NCBI RefSeq assembly: GCF_029227915.1
Contig: NC_079887.1
Span: 27,093,650 to 27,157,649, forward strand
DNA from: Hydractinia symbiolongicarpus
Taxonomy: Eukaryota; Cnidaria; Hydrozoa; Anthoathecata; Hydractiniidae
Length of the DNA stretch: 64,000 bases
Reading direction: 5' to 3'
Every line of letters begins with the position of its first letter. Within the stretch, counting starts at the first letter, position 1. Positions 9,589 to 22,437 of the stretch are shown here, one piece after another. A model generated the notes under the pieces. It saw only the letters and a list, made by a program, of their open reading frames with translations, made no database searches and was not told the origin of the DNA. A program made the position numbers and the translations under genes.

Positions 9589-10351
9589 GTCAAAAGTATA
9601 CAAAGAAAGTACCCAGGGAGTAAACTCATTTCCCGAACGATTTTTTCAATTATTTTTTCACCACTAAAACGCATGAGACTTGTAGTTTTTAAAAATGTTT
9701 TCATTTTTGATGAGACGCTGAATAAAAGAATTTTAATCGCCGGCAAACGAAAACCTGCGATTTCCCGTAAATCCCGGGCTTGGCCCATATAGTCAAAAGT
9801 ATACAAAGAAAGTACCCAGGGAGTAAACTCATTTCCCAAACGATTTTTTATATTATTTTTTTACCACTAAACGCATGAGACTTGTAGTTTTCAAAAATAT
9901 TTTCATATTTGATGGGACGCTGAATAAAAGAAGTTTAATCGCCGGCAAACGAAAACCCGCGATTTCCCGTAAATCCCGGGCTTTGCACGTATAGTGGAAT
10001 GTATACAAAGAAAGTACCCTGTGAGTAAACTCATTTCCAGAACGATTTTTTAAATTATTTTTTCACCACTAAAGCCCATGAGACTTGTAGTTTTTAAAAA
10101 TGTTTTCATTTTTGATGAGACGCTGAATAAGAGAAGTTTAATCTCCGGCAAACGAAAACCCGCGATTTCCCGTAAACCCCGGCTTGGCCCCTATAGTCAA
10201 AAGTATACAAAGAAAGTACCCAGGGATTAAACTCATTTCCCGACCGATTTTTTAAATTATTTTTTCACCACTAAAACGCATGAGACTTGTAGTTTTCAAG
10301 AATGTTTTCATTTTTGATGAAACGCTGAATAAAAGCAGTTTAATCGCCGGC
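9346..10351 (+). repeat. Five-monomer block, copy 2 of the 3036-bp-spaced duplication
   Basis: Near-identical partner of 6310-7315, sharing the rare markers AATAAGAGAAG, TTTAATCTCCGG and GGCCCCTATAG. It shows that a multi-monomer segment, not a single monomer, was copied. Confidence 0.85.
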
Positions 10352-11202
10352 ACACGAAAACCCGCGATTTCCCGTAAATCCCGGGCTTGGCACGTATAGT
10401 CGAATGTATACAAAGAAAGTACCCTGTGAGTTAACTCATTTCCAGAACGATTTTTTAAATTATTTTTTCACCACTAAACCGCATAAGACTTGTAGTTTTT
10501 AAAAATGTTTTCATTTTTGATAAGACGCTGAATAAAAGAAGTTTAATCGCCGGCAAACGAAAACCCGCGATTTCCCGTAAATCCCGGCTTGGCCCGTATA
10601 GTCAAAAGTATACAAAGAAAGTACCCAGGGAGTAAACTCATTTCCCGAACGACTTTTTAAATTATTTTTTCACCACTAAAACGCATGAGACTTGTAGTTT
10701 TCAAAAATGCTTTTATTTTTGATGAGACGCTGAATAAAAGCAGTTTAATCGCCGGCAAACGAAAACCTGCGATTTCCCTAAATCCCGGACTCGGCCGGTA
10801 TAGTCAAAAGTATACAAAGAAAGTACCCAGGGAGTAAACTCATTTCCAGAACGATTTTTTAAATTATTTTTTCACCACTAAAACGCATAAGACTTGTAGT
10901 TTTTAAAAATGTTTTCATTTTTGATGAGACGCTGAATAAAAGAAGTTTAATCGCCGGCAAACGAAAACCCGCGATTTCCCGTAAATCCCGGCCTAGGCCC
11001 GTATAGTCAAAGCTATACAAAGAAAGTACCCAAGGAGTAAACTCATTTCCCGAACGATTTTTTATATTATTTTTTTACCACTAAACGCATGAGACTTGTA
11101 GTTTTTAAAAATATTTTCATATTTGATGAGACGCTGAATAAAAGAAGTTTAATCGCCGGCAAACGAAAACCCGCGATTTCCCGTAAATCCCGGACTCAGC
11201 CC

Positions 11203-13229
11203 GTATAGTCAAAAGTATACAAAGAAAGTACCCAGGGAGTAAACTCATTTCCCGAACGATTTTTTGAATTATTTTTTCACCACTAAAACGCATGACACTT
11301 GTAGTTTTCAAAAATGTTTTCATTTTTGATGAGACGCTGAATAAAAGCAGTTTAATCGCCGGCAAACGAAAACCTGCGATTTGCCTAAATCCCGGACTCG
11401 GCCCGTATAGTCAAAAGTATACAAAGAAAGTACCCAGGGAGTAAACTCATTTCCAGAACGATTTTTTAAATTATATTTTCACCACTAAAACGCATGAGAC
11501 TTGTAGTTTTTAAAAATGTTTTCATTTTTGATGAGACGCTGAATAAAAGAAGTTTAATCGCCGGCAAACGAAAACCCGCGATTTCCCGTAAATCCCGGGC
11601 TTGACCCGTATAGTAAAAAGTATACAAAGAAAGTACCCAGGGAGTAAACTCATTTCCCGAACGATTTTTTAAATTACTTTTTCACCACTAAAACGCACGA
11701 GACTTGTAGTTTTTAAAAATGTTTTCATTTTTGATGAGACGCTGAATAAAAGAAGTTTAATCGCCGGCAAACGAAAACCTGCGATTTCCCGTAAATCCTG
11801 GACTCGGCCCGTATAGTCAAAAGTATACAAAGAAAGTACCCAGGGAGTAAACTCATTTCCAAAAAGATTTTTTAAATTATTATTTCACCACTAAAACGCA
11901 TGAGACTTGTAGTTTTCAAGAATGTTTTCATTTTTGATGAGACGCTGAATAAAAGCAGTTTAATCGCCGGCAAACAAAAACCCGCGATTTCCCGTAAATC
12001 CCGGGCTTGGCACGTATAGTTGAATGTATACAAAGAAAGTACCCTGTGAGTTAACTCATTTCCAGAACGATTTTTTAAATTATTTTTTCACCACTAAAAC
12101 GCGTAAGACTTGTAGTTTTTAAAAATGTTTTCATTTTTGATGAGACGCTGAATAAAAGAAGTTTAATCGCCGGCAAACGAAAACCCGCGATTTCCCGTAA
12201 ATCCCGGACTCAGCCCGTATAGTCAAAAGTATACAAAGAAAGTACCCAGGGAGTAAACTCATTTCCCGAACGATTTTTTGAATTATTTTTTCACCACTAA
12301 AACGCATGACACTTGTAGTTTTCAAAAATGTTTTCATTTTTGATGAGACGCTGAATAAAAGCAGTTTAATCGCCGGCAAACGAAAACCTGCGATTTGCCT
12401 AAATCCCGGACTCGGCCCGTATAGTCAAAAGTATACAAAGAAAGTACCCAGGGAGTAAACTCATTTCCAGAACGATTTTTTAAATTATATTTTCACCACT
12501 AAAACGCATGAGACTTGTAGTTTTTAAAAATGTTTTCATTTTTGATGAGACGCTGAATAAAAGAAGTTTAATCGCCGGCAAACGAAAACCCGCGATTTCC
12601 CGTAAATCCCGGGCTTGACCCGTATAGTCAAAAGTATACAAAGAAAGTACCCAGGGAGTAAACTCATTTCCCGAACGATTTTTTAAATTACTTTTTCACC
12701 ACTAAAACGCACGAGACTTGTAGTTTTTAAAAATGTTTTCATTTTTGATGAGACGCTGAATAAAAGAAGTTTAATCGCCGGCAAACGAAAACCTGCGATT
12801 TCCCGTAAATCCTGGACTCGGCCCGTATAGTCAAAAGTATACAAAGAAAGTACCCAGGGAGTAAACTCATTTCCAAAAAGATTTTTTAAATTATTATTTC
12901 ACCACTAAAACGCATGAGACTTGTAGTTTTCAAGAATGTTTTCATTTTTGATGAGACGCTGAATAAAAGCAGTTTAATCGCCGGCAAACAAAAACCCGCG
13001 ATTTCCCGTAAATCCCGGGCTTGGCACGTATAGTTGAATGTATACAAAGAAAGTACCCTGTGAGTTAACTCATTTCCAGAACGATTTTTTAAATTATTTT
13101 TTCACCACTAAAACGCGTAAGACTTGTAGTTTTTAAAAATGTTTTCATTTTTGATGAGACGCTGAATAAAAGAAGTTTAATCGCCGGCAAACGAAAACCC
13201 GCGATTTCCCGTAAATCCCGGCTTGGCCC
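11203..13229 (+). repeat. Tandem pair of 1014-bp five-monomer units
   Basis: Unit 1 starts at 11203 and unit 2 at 12217, each at GTATAG. Both carry, in order, GACACTTG with GATTTGCC, GGGCTTGACCCG, GCACGAGAC, CCAAAAAG, and GGCACGTATAGTTGAATG with GCGTAAGAC. The copies differ at very few positions, for example GTAAAAAG versus GTCAAAAG. This suggests a recent tandem duplication. Confidence 0.88.
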
Positions 13230-14850
13230 GTATAGTCAAAAGTATACAAAGAAAGTACCCAGGGAGTAAACTCATTTCCCAAACGATTTTTTAAATTACT
13301 TTTTCACCACTAAAACGCATTAGACTTTTAGTTTTTAAAAATGTTTTCATTTTTGATGAGACGCTGAATAAAAGAAGTGTAATCGCCGGCAAACGAAAAC
13401 CTGCGATTTCCCGTAAATCCTGGACTCGGCCCGTATAGTCAAAAGTATACAAAGAAAGTACCCAGGGTGTAAACTCATTTCCCAAACGATTTTTTAAATT
13501 ATTATTTCACCACTAAAACGCATCAGACTTGTAGTTTTCAAGAATGTTTTCATTTTTGATGAGACGCTGAATAAAAGCAGTTTAATCGCCGGCAAACGAA
13601 AACCCGCGATTTCCCGTAAATCCCGGTCTTAGCACGTATAGTCGAATGTATACAAAGAAAGTACCCTGTGAGTTAACTCATTTCCAGAACGATTTTTTAA
13701 ATTATTTTTTCATCACTAAAACGCATAAGACTTGTAGTTTTTAAAAATGTTTTCATTTTTTATGAGACGCTGAATAAAATAAGTTTAATCGCCGGCAAAC
13801 GAAAACCCGCGTTTTCCCGTAAATCCCGGCTTGGCCCGTATAGTCAAAAGTATACAAAGAAAGTACCCAGGGAGTAAACTCATTTCCCAAACGATTTTTT
13901 AAATTATTAATTCGCCACTAAAACGCATGAGACTTGTAGTTTTCAAGAATGTTTTCATTTTTGATGAGACGCTGAATAAAAGCAGTTTAATCGCCGGCAA
14001 ACGAAAACCCGCGATTTCCCGTAAATCCCGGGCTTAGCACGTATAGTCGAATGTATACAAAGAAAGTACCCTGTGAGTTAACTCACTTCCAGAACGATTT
14101 TTTAAATTATTTTTTCATCACTAAAACGCATAAGACTTGTAGTTTTTAAAAATGTTTTCATTTTTGATGAGACGCTGAATAAAAGAAGTTTAATCGCCGG
14201 CAAACAAAAACCCGCGTTTTCCCGTTAATCCCGGCTTGGCCCGTATAGTCAAAAGTATACAAAGAAAGTACCCAGGGAGTAAACTCATTTCCCGAACGAT
14301 TTTTTAAATTATTTTTTCACCACTAAAACGCATGAGACTTGTAGTTTTCAAAAATGTTTTCATTTTTGATGAGACGCTGAATAAAAGCAGTTTAATCGCC
14401 GGCAAACGAAAACCTGCGATTTCCCTAAATCCCGGACTCGGCCCGTATAGTCAAAAGTATACAAAGAAAGTACCCAGGGAGTAAACTCATTTCCAGAACG
14501 ATTTTTTAAATTATTTTTTCACCACTAAAACGCATAAGACTTGTAGTTTTTAAAAATGTTTTCATTTTTAAAGAGACGCTGAATAAAAGAAGTTTAATCG
14601 CCGGCAAACGAAAACCCGCGACTTCCCGTAAATCCCGGGCTTGGCCCGTATAGTCAAAAGTATACAAAGAAAGTACCCAGGGAGTAAACTCATTTCCCGA
14701 ACGATTTTTTATATTATTTTGTTACCACTAAACGCATGAGACTTGTAGTTTTTAAAAATATTTTCATATTTGATGGGACGCTGAATAAAAGAAGTTTAAT
14801 CGCCGGCAAACGAAAATCCGCGATTTCCCGTAAATCCCGGACTCGGCCCG
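12217..14850 (+). repeat. Thirteen-monomer block, copy 1 of a 3241-bp-spaced duplication
   Basis: Pairs with 15458-18092 at offset 3241-3242 bp (16 monomers). Shared private markers include GACTTTTAGTTTTTAAAAATG near 13325 and 16565, TTCGCCACTAAAACG near 13911 and 17153, TCCCGTTAATCCCGGC near 14222 and 17463, and AAGAGACGCTG near 14571 and 17811. The first five monomers are the recurrent 1014-bp unit. Confidence 0.85.
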
Positions 14851-15457
14851 TATAGTCAAAAGTATACAAAGAAAGTACCCAGTGAGTAAACTCATTTCCC
14901 GAACGATTTTTTAAATTATTTTTTCACCACTAAAACGCATGAGACTTGTAGTTTTCAAAAATGTTTTCATTTTTGATGAGACGCTTAATGAAAGAGGTTT
15001 AATCGCCGGCAAACGAAATCCCGCGTTTTCCCGTAAATCCGGGGCTTGGCCCGTATAGTCGAATGTATACAAAGAAAGTACCCTGTGAGTAAACTCATTT
15101 CCCGAACTATTTTTTAAATTATTTTTTCACCAGTAAAACGCATGAGACTTGTAGTTTTCAAAAATGTTTTCATTTTTGATGAGACGCTGAATAAAAGAAG
15201 TTTAATCGCCGGCAAACGAAAACCTGCGATTTCTCGTAAATCCTGGACTCGGCCCGTATAGTCAAAAGTATACAAAGAAAGTACCCAGGGAGTAAACTCA
15301 TTTCCAAAAAGATTTTTTAAATTATTATTTCACCACTAAAACGCATGAGACTTGTAGTTTTCAAAAATGTTTTCATTTTTGATGAGACGCTGAATAAAAG
15401 AAGTTTAATCGCCGGCAAACGAAAACCCGCGATTTCCCGTAAATCCCGGCTTGGCCC

Positions 15458-18092
15458 CTATAGTCAAAAGTATACAAAAAAAGTACCCAGGGAGTAAACT
15501 CATTTCCCGAACGATTTTTTGAATTATTTTTTTACCACTAAAACGCATGACACTTGTAGTTTTCAAAAATGTTTTCATTTTTGATGAGACGCTGAATAAA
15601 AGCAGTTTAATCGCCGGCAAACGAAAACCTGCGATTTGCCTAAATCCCGGACTCGGCCCGTATAGTCAAAAGTATACAAAGAAAGTACCCAGGGAGTAAA
15701 CTCATTTCCAGAACGATTTTTTAAATTATATTTTCACCACTAAAACGCATGAGACTTGTAGTTTTTAAAAATGTTTTCATTTTTGATGAGACGCTGAATA
15801 AAAGAAGTTTAATCGCCGGCAAACGAAAACCCGCGATTTCCCGTAAATCCCGGGCTTGACCCGTATAGTCAAAAGTATACAAAGAAAGTACCCAGGGAGT
15901 AAACTCATTTCCCGAACGATTTTTTAAATTACTTTTTCACCACTAAAACGCACGAGACTTGTAGTTTTTAAAAATGTTTTCATTTTTGATGAGACGCTGA
16001 ATAAAAGAAGTTTAATCGCCGGCAAACGAAAACCTGCGATTTCCCGTAAATCCTGGACTCGGCCCGTATAGTCAAAAGTATACAAAGAAAGTACCCAGGG
16101 AGTAAACTCATTTCCAAAAAGATTTTTTAAATTATTATTTCACCACTAAAACGCATGAGACTTGTAGTTTTCAAGAATGTTTTCATTTTTGATGAGACGC
16201 TGAATAAAAGCAGTTTAATCGCCGGCAAACGAAAACCCGCGATTTCCCGTAAATCCCGGGCTTGGCACGTATAGTCGAATGTATACAAAGAAAGTACCCT
16301 GTGAGTTAACTCATTTCCAGAACGATTTTTTAAATTATTTTTTCACCACTAAAACGCGTAAGACTTGTAGTTTTTAAAAATGTTTTCATTTTTGATGAGA
16401 CGCTGAATAAAAGAAGTTTAATCGCCGGCAAACGGAAACCCGCGATTTCCCGTAAATCCCGGCTTGGCCCGTATAGTCAAAAGTATACAAAGAAAGTACC
16501 CTGTGAGTAAACTCATTTCCCGAACGATTTTTTAAATTACTTTTTCACCACTAAAACGCATGAGACTTTTAGTTTTTAAAAAATGTTTTCATTTTTGATG
16601 AGACGCTGAATAAAAGAAGTGTAATCGCCGGCAAACGAAAACCTGCGATTTCCCGTAAATCCTGGACTCGGCCCGTATAGTCAAAAGTATACAAAGAAAG
16701 TACCCAGGGTGTAAACTCATTTCCCAAACGATTTTTTAAATTATTATTTCACCACTAAAACGCATGAGACTTGTAGTTTTCAAGAATGTTTTCATTTTTG
16801 ATGAGACGCTGAATAAAAGCAGTTTAATCGCCGGCAAACGAAAACCCGCGATTTCCCGTAAATCTGGGGCTTAGCACGTATAGTCGAATGTATACAAAGA
16901 AAGTACCCTGTGAGTTAACTCATTTCCAGAACGATTTTTTAAATTATTTTTTCATCACTAAAACGCATAAGACTTGTAGTTTTTAAAAATGTTTTCATTT
17001 TTGATGAGACGCTGAATAAAATAAGTTTAATCGCCGGCAAACGAAAACCCGCGTTTTCCCGTAAATCCCGGCTTGGCCCGTATAGTCAAAAGTATACAAA
17101 GAAAGTACCCAGGGAGTAAACTCATTTCCCAAACGATTTTTTAAATTATTATTTCGCCACTAAAACGCATGAGACTTGTAGTTTTCAAGAATGTTTTCAT
17201 TTTTGATGAGACGCTGAATAAAAGCAGTTTAATCGCCGGCAAACGAAAACCCGCGATTTCACGTAAATCCCGGGCTTAGCACGTATAGTCGAATGTATAC
17301 AAAGAAAGTACCCTGTGAGTTAACTCATTTCCAGAACGATTTTTTAAATTATTTTTTCATCACTAAAACGCATAAGACTTGTAGTTTTTAAAAATGTTTT
17401 CATTTTTGATGAGACGCTGAATAAAAGAAGTTTAATCGCCGGCAAACGAAAACCCGCGTTTTCCCGTTAATCCCGGCTTGGCCCGTATAGTCAAAAGTAT
17501 ACAAAGAAAGTACCCAGGGAGTAAACTCATTTCCCGAACGATTTTTTAAATTATTTTTTCACCACTAAAACGCATGAGACTTGTATTTTTCAAAAATGTT
17601 TTCATTTTTGATGAGACGCTGAATAAAAGCAGTTTAATCGCCGGCAAACGAAAACCTGCGATTTCCCTAAATCCCGGACTCGGCCCGTATAGTCAAAAGT
17701 ATACAAAGAAAGTACCCAGGGAGTAAACTCATTTCCAGAACGATTTTTTAAATTATTTTTTCACCACTAAAACGCATAAGATTTGTAGTTTTTAAAAATG
17801 TTTTCATTTTTGAAGAGACGCTGAATAAAAGAAGTTTAATCGCCGGCAAACGAAAACCCGCGACTTCCCGTAAATCCCGGGCTTGGCCCGTATAGTCAAA
17901 AGTATACAAAGAAAGTACCCAGGGAGTAAACTCATTTCCCGAACGATTTTTTATATTATTTTTTTACCACTAAACGCATGAGACTTGTAGTTTTCAAAAA
18001 TATTTTTATATTTGATGGAACTCTGAACAAAAGAAGTTTATTCGCCGGCAAACGAAAATCCGCGATTTCCCGTAAATCCCGGACTCGTCCCG
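15458..18092 (+). repeat. Thirteen-monomer block, copy 2 of the 3241-bp-spaced duplication
   Basis: Partner of 12217-14850. It opens with the recurrent five-monomer unit (15458-16470) and then carries the same private variants in the same order. Between the two copies (14851-15457) lie three monomers of C, D and mixed type. Confidence 0.85.
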
Positions 18093-20109
18093 TATAGTCA
18101 AAAGTATACAAAGAAAGTACCCAAGGAGTAAACTCATTTCCCGAACGATTTTTTAAATTATTTTTTCACCACTAAAGCCCATGAGACTTGTAGTTTTTAA
18201 AAATGTTTTCATTTTTGATGAGACGCTTAATGAAAGAGGTTTAATCGCCGGAAAACGAAATCCCGCGTTTTCCCGTAAATCCGGGGCTTGGCCCGTATAG
18301 TCAAATGTATACAAAGAAAGTACCCAGGGAGTAAACTCATTTCCCGAACGATTTTTTAAATTTTTTTTTCACCACTAAAACGCATGAGACTTGTAGTTTT
18401 CAAAAATGTTTTCATTTTTGATAAGACGCTTAATGAAAGAGGTTTAATCACCGGAAAACGAAAACCCGCGATTTCCCGTAAATCCCGGGCTTGGCCCGTA
18501 TAGTCGAATGTATACAAAGAAAGTACCCTGTGAGTAAACTCATTTCCAGAACGATTTTTTAAATTATTTTTTCACCACTAAAACGCATAAGACTTGTAGT
18601 TTTTAAAAATGTTTTCATTTTTGATGAGACGCTGAATAAAAGAAGTTTAATCGCCGGCAAACGAAAACCCGCTATTTCCCGTAAATCCCGGCTTGGCACG
18701 TATAGTCGAATGTATACAAAGAAAGTACCCTGTGAGTAAACTCATTTCCAGAACGATTTTTTAAATTATTTTTTCACCACTATAGCCCATGAGACTTGTA
18801 GTTTTCAAAAATGTTTTCATTTTTGATGAGACGCTGAATAAAAGCAGTTTAATCGCCGGCAAACGAAAACCTGCGATTTCCCTAAATCCCGGACTCGGCC
18901 CGCATAGTCAAAAGTATACAAAGAAAGTACCCAGGGAGTAAACTCATTTCAAGAACGATTTTTAAAATTATATTTTCACCAGTAAAACGCGTGAGACTTG
19001 TAGTTTTTAAAAATGTTTTCATTTTTGATGAGACGCTGAATAAAAGAAGTTTAATCGCCGGCAAACGAAAACCCGCAATTTCCCGTAAATCCCGGCTTGG
19101 CCCGTATAGTCAAAAGTATACAAAGAAAGTACCCAGGGAGTAAACTCATTTTCCGAACGATTTTTTAAATTATTTTTTCACCACTAAAACGCATGAGACT
19201 TGTAGTTTTCAAAAATGTTTTCATTTTTGATGAGACGCTGAATAAAAGCAGTTTAATCGCCGGCAAACGAAAACCTGCGATTTCCCTAAATCCCGGACTC
19301 GGCCCGTATAGTCAAAAGTATACAAAGAAAGTACCAAGGGAGTAAACTCATTTCCAGAACGATTTTTTAAATTATTTTTTCACCACTAAAACGCATAAGA
19401 CTTGTAGTTTTTAAAAATGTTTTCATTTTTGATGAGACGCTGAATAAAAGAAGTTTAATCGCCGGCAAACGAAAACCCGCGATTTCCCGTAAATCCCGCG
19501 CTTGGCCCGTATAGTCAAAAGCATACAAAGAAAGTACCCAGGGAGTAAACTCATTTCTCGAACGATTTTTTATGTTATTTTTTTACCACTAAACGCATGA
19601 GATTTGTAGTTTTTAAAAATATTTCATATTTGATGGGACGCTGAATAAAAGAAGTTTAATCGCCGGCAAACGAAAATCCGCGATTTCCCGTAAATCCCGG
19701 ACTCGGCCCGTATAGTCAAAAGTATACAAAGAAAGTACCCAGGGAGTAAACTCATTTCCCGAACGATTTTTTAAATTATTTTTTCACCACTAAAACGCAT
19801 GAGACTTGTAGTTTTCAAAAATGTTTTCATTTTTGATGAGACGCTGAATAAAAGCAGTTTAATCGCCGGCAAACGAAAACCTGCGATTTCCCTAAATCCT
19901 GGACTCGGCCCGTATAGTCAAAAGTATACAAAGAAAGTACCCAGGGAGTAAACTCATTTCCAGAACGATTTTTTAAAATATATTTTCACCACTAAAACGC
20001 ATGAGACTTGTAGTTTTTAAAAATGTTTTCATTTTTGATGAGACGCTGAATAAAAGAAGTTTAATCGCCGGTAAACGAAAACCCGCGATTTCCCTTAAAT
20101 CCCGGCTTG
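18093..20109 (+). repeat. Mosaic satellite segment without a clear local higher-order unit
   Basis: About ten monomers: D-type near 18220-18470, E-like with TCGAATG/CTGTGAG, one with the rare CACTATAGCCC, then the CCAGTAAAACGCGTGAG marker near 18978. That marker also occurs near 37084, 39511 and 47816. No gene is seen. Confidence 0.8.
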
Positions 20110-22437
20110 GCCCGTATAGTCAAAAGTATACAAAGAAAGTACCAAGGGAGTAAACTCATTTCCAGAACGATTTTTTAAATTATTTTTTCACCACTAAAAC
20201 GCATAAGACTTGTAGTTTTTAAAAATGTTTTCATTTTTGATGAGACGCTGAATAAAAGAAGTTTAATCGCCGGCAAACGAAAACCCGCGATTTCCCGTAA
20301 ATCCCACGCTTGGCCCGTATAGTCAAAAGCATACAAAGAAAGTACCCAGGGAGTAAACTCATTTCCCGAACGATTTTTTATGTTATTTTTTTACCACTAA
20401 ACGCATGAGACTTGTAGTTTTCAAAAATATTTTCATATTTGATGGGACGCTGAATAAAAGAAGTTTAATCGCCGGCAAACGAAAATCCGCGATTTCCCGT
20501 AAATCCCGGACTCGGCCCGTATAGTCAAAAGTATACAAAGAAAGTACCCAGGGAGTAAACTCATTTCCCGAACGATTTTTTAAATTTTTTTTTCACCACT
20601 AAAACGCATGAGACTTGTAGTTTTCAAAAATGTTTTCATTTTTGATGAGACGCTGAATAAAAGCAGTTTAATTGCCGGCAAACGAAAACCTGCGATTTCC
20701 CTAAATCCCGGACTCGGCCCGTATAGTCAAAAGTAAACAAAGAAAGTACCCAGGGAGTAAACTCATTTCCAGAACGATTTTTTAAATTATATTTTCACCA
20801 CTAAAACGCATGAGACTTGTAGTTTTTAAAAATGTTTTCATTTTTGATGAGACTCTGAATAAAAGAAGTTTAATCGCCGGCAAACGAAAACCCGCGATTT
20901 CCCGTAAATCCCGGCTTGGCCCTTATAGTCAAAAGTATACAAAGAAAGTACCCAGGGAGTAAACTCATTTACCGAACGATTTTTTAAATTATTTTTCACC
21001 ACTAAAACGCATGAGACTTGTAGTTTTCAAAAATGTTTTCATTTTTGATGAGACGCTGAATAAAAGCAGTTTAATCGCCGGCAAACGAAAACCTGCGATT
21101 TCCCTAAATCCCGGACTCGGCCCGTATAGTCAAAAGTAAACAAAGAAAGTACCCAGGGAGTAAACTCATTTCCAGAACGATTTTTTAAATTATTTTTTCA
21201 CCACTAAAACGCATAAGACTTGTAGTTTTCAAAAATATTTTCATATTTGATGGGACGCTGAATAAAAGAAGTTTAATCGCCGGCAAACGAAAACCTGCGA
21301 TTTCCCGTAAATCCTGGACTCGGCCCGTATAGTCAAAAGTATACAAAGAAAGTACCCTGTGAGTAAACTCATTTCCCAAACGATTTTTTAAATTATTATT
21401 TCACCACTAAAACGCATGAGACTTGTAGTTTTCAAGAATGTTTTCATTTTTGATGAGACGCTGAATAAAAGCAGTTTAATCGCCGGCAAACGAAAACCCG
21501 CGATTTCCCGTAAATCCCGGACTCGGCCCGTATAGTCGAAAGTATACAAAGAAAGTACCCAGGGAGTAAACTCATTTCCCGTACGATTTTTTAAATTATT
21601 TTTTCACCCCTAAAGCCCATGAGACTTGTAGTTTTCAATAATGTTTTCATTTTTGATGAGACGCTTAATGAAAGAGGTTTAATCGCCGGCAAACGAAATC
21701 CCGCGTTTTCCCGTAAATCCGGGGCTTGGCCCGTATTGTCAAATGTATACAAAGAAAGTACCCAGGGAGTAAACTCATTTCCCGAACGATTTTTAAAATT
21801 TTTTTTTCACAACTAAAACGCATGAGACTTGTAGTTTTCAAAAATGTTTTCATTTTTGATGAGACGCTTAATGAAAGAGGTTTAATCGCCGGAAAACGGA
21901 AACCCGCGATTTCCCGTAAATCCTGGGTTTGGCCCGTATAGTCGAATGTATACAAAGAAAGTACCCTGTGAGTAAACTCATTTCCAGAACGATTTTTTAA
22001 ATTATTTTTTCCCCACTAAAACGCATCAGACTTGTAGTTTTTAAAAATGTTTTCATTTTTGATGAGACGCTGAATAAAAGAAGTTTAATCGCCGGCAAAC
22101 GAAAACCCGCGATTTCCCGTAAATCCCGGCTTGGCACGTATAGTCGAATGTATACAAAGAAAGTACCCTGTGAGTAAACTCATTTCCAGAACGATTTTTT
22201 AAATTATTTCTTCACCACTAAAGCCCATGAGACTTGTAGTTTTTAAAAATGTTTTCATTTTTGATGAGACGCTGAATAAAAGAAGTTTAATCGCCGGCAA
22301 ACGAAAACCCGCTATTTCCCGTAAATCCCGGCTTGGCACGTATAGTCGAATGTATACAAAGAAAGTACCCTGTGAGTAAACTCATTTCCAGAACGGTTTT
22401 TTAAATTATTTTTTCACCACTATAGCCCATGAGACTT
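20110..22437 (+). repeat. Block of about 11.5 monomers, copy 1 of a 6065-bp-spaced duplication
   Basis: Matches 26175-28502 at a constant offset of 6065 bp (30 monomers). Shared markers are CACGCTTGG with AAAGCATAC, AAGTAAACAAAG (about 21135), CCCGTACG, ACCCCTAAAGCCC, TTCAATAATG, GTATTGTCAAATG and CACTATAGCCC. It includes the D-cassette described separately. Confidence 0.87.
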
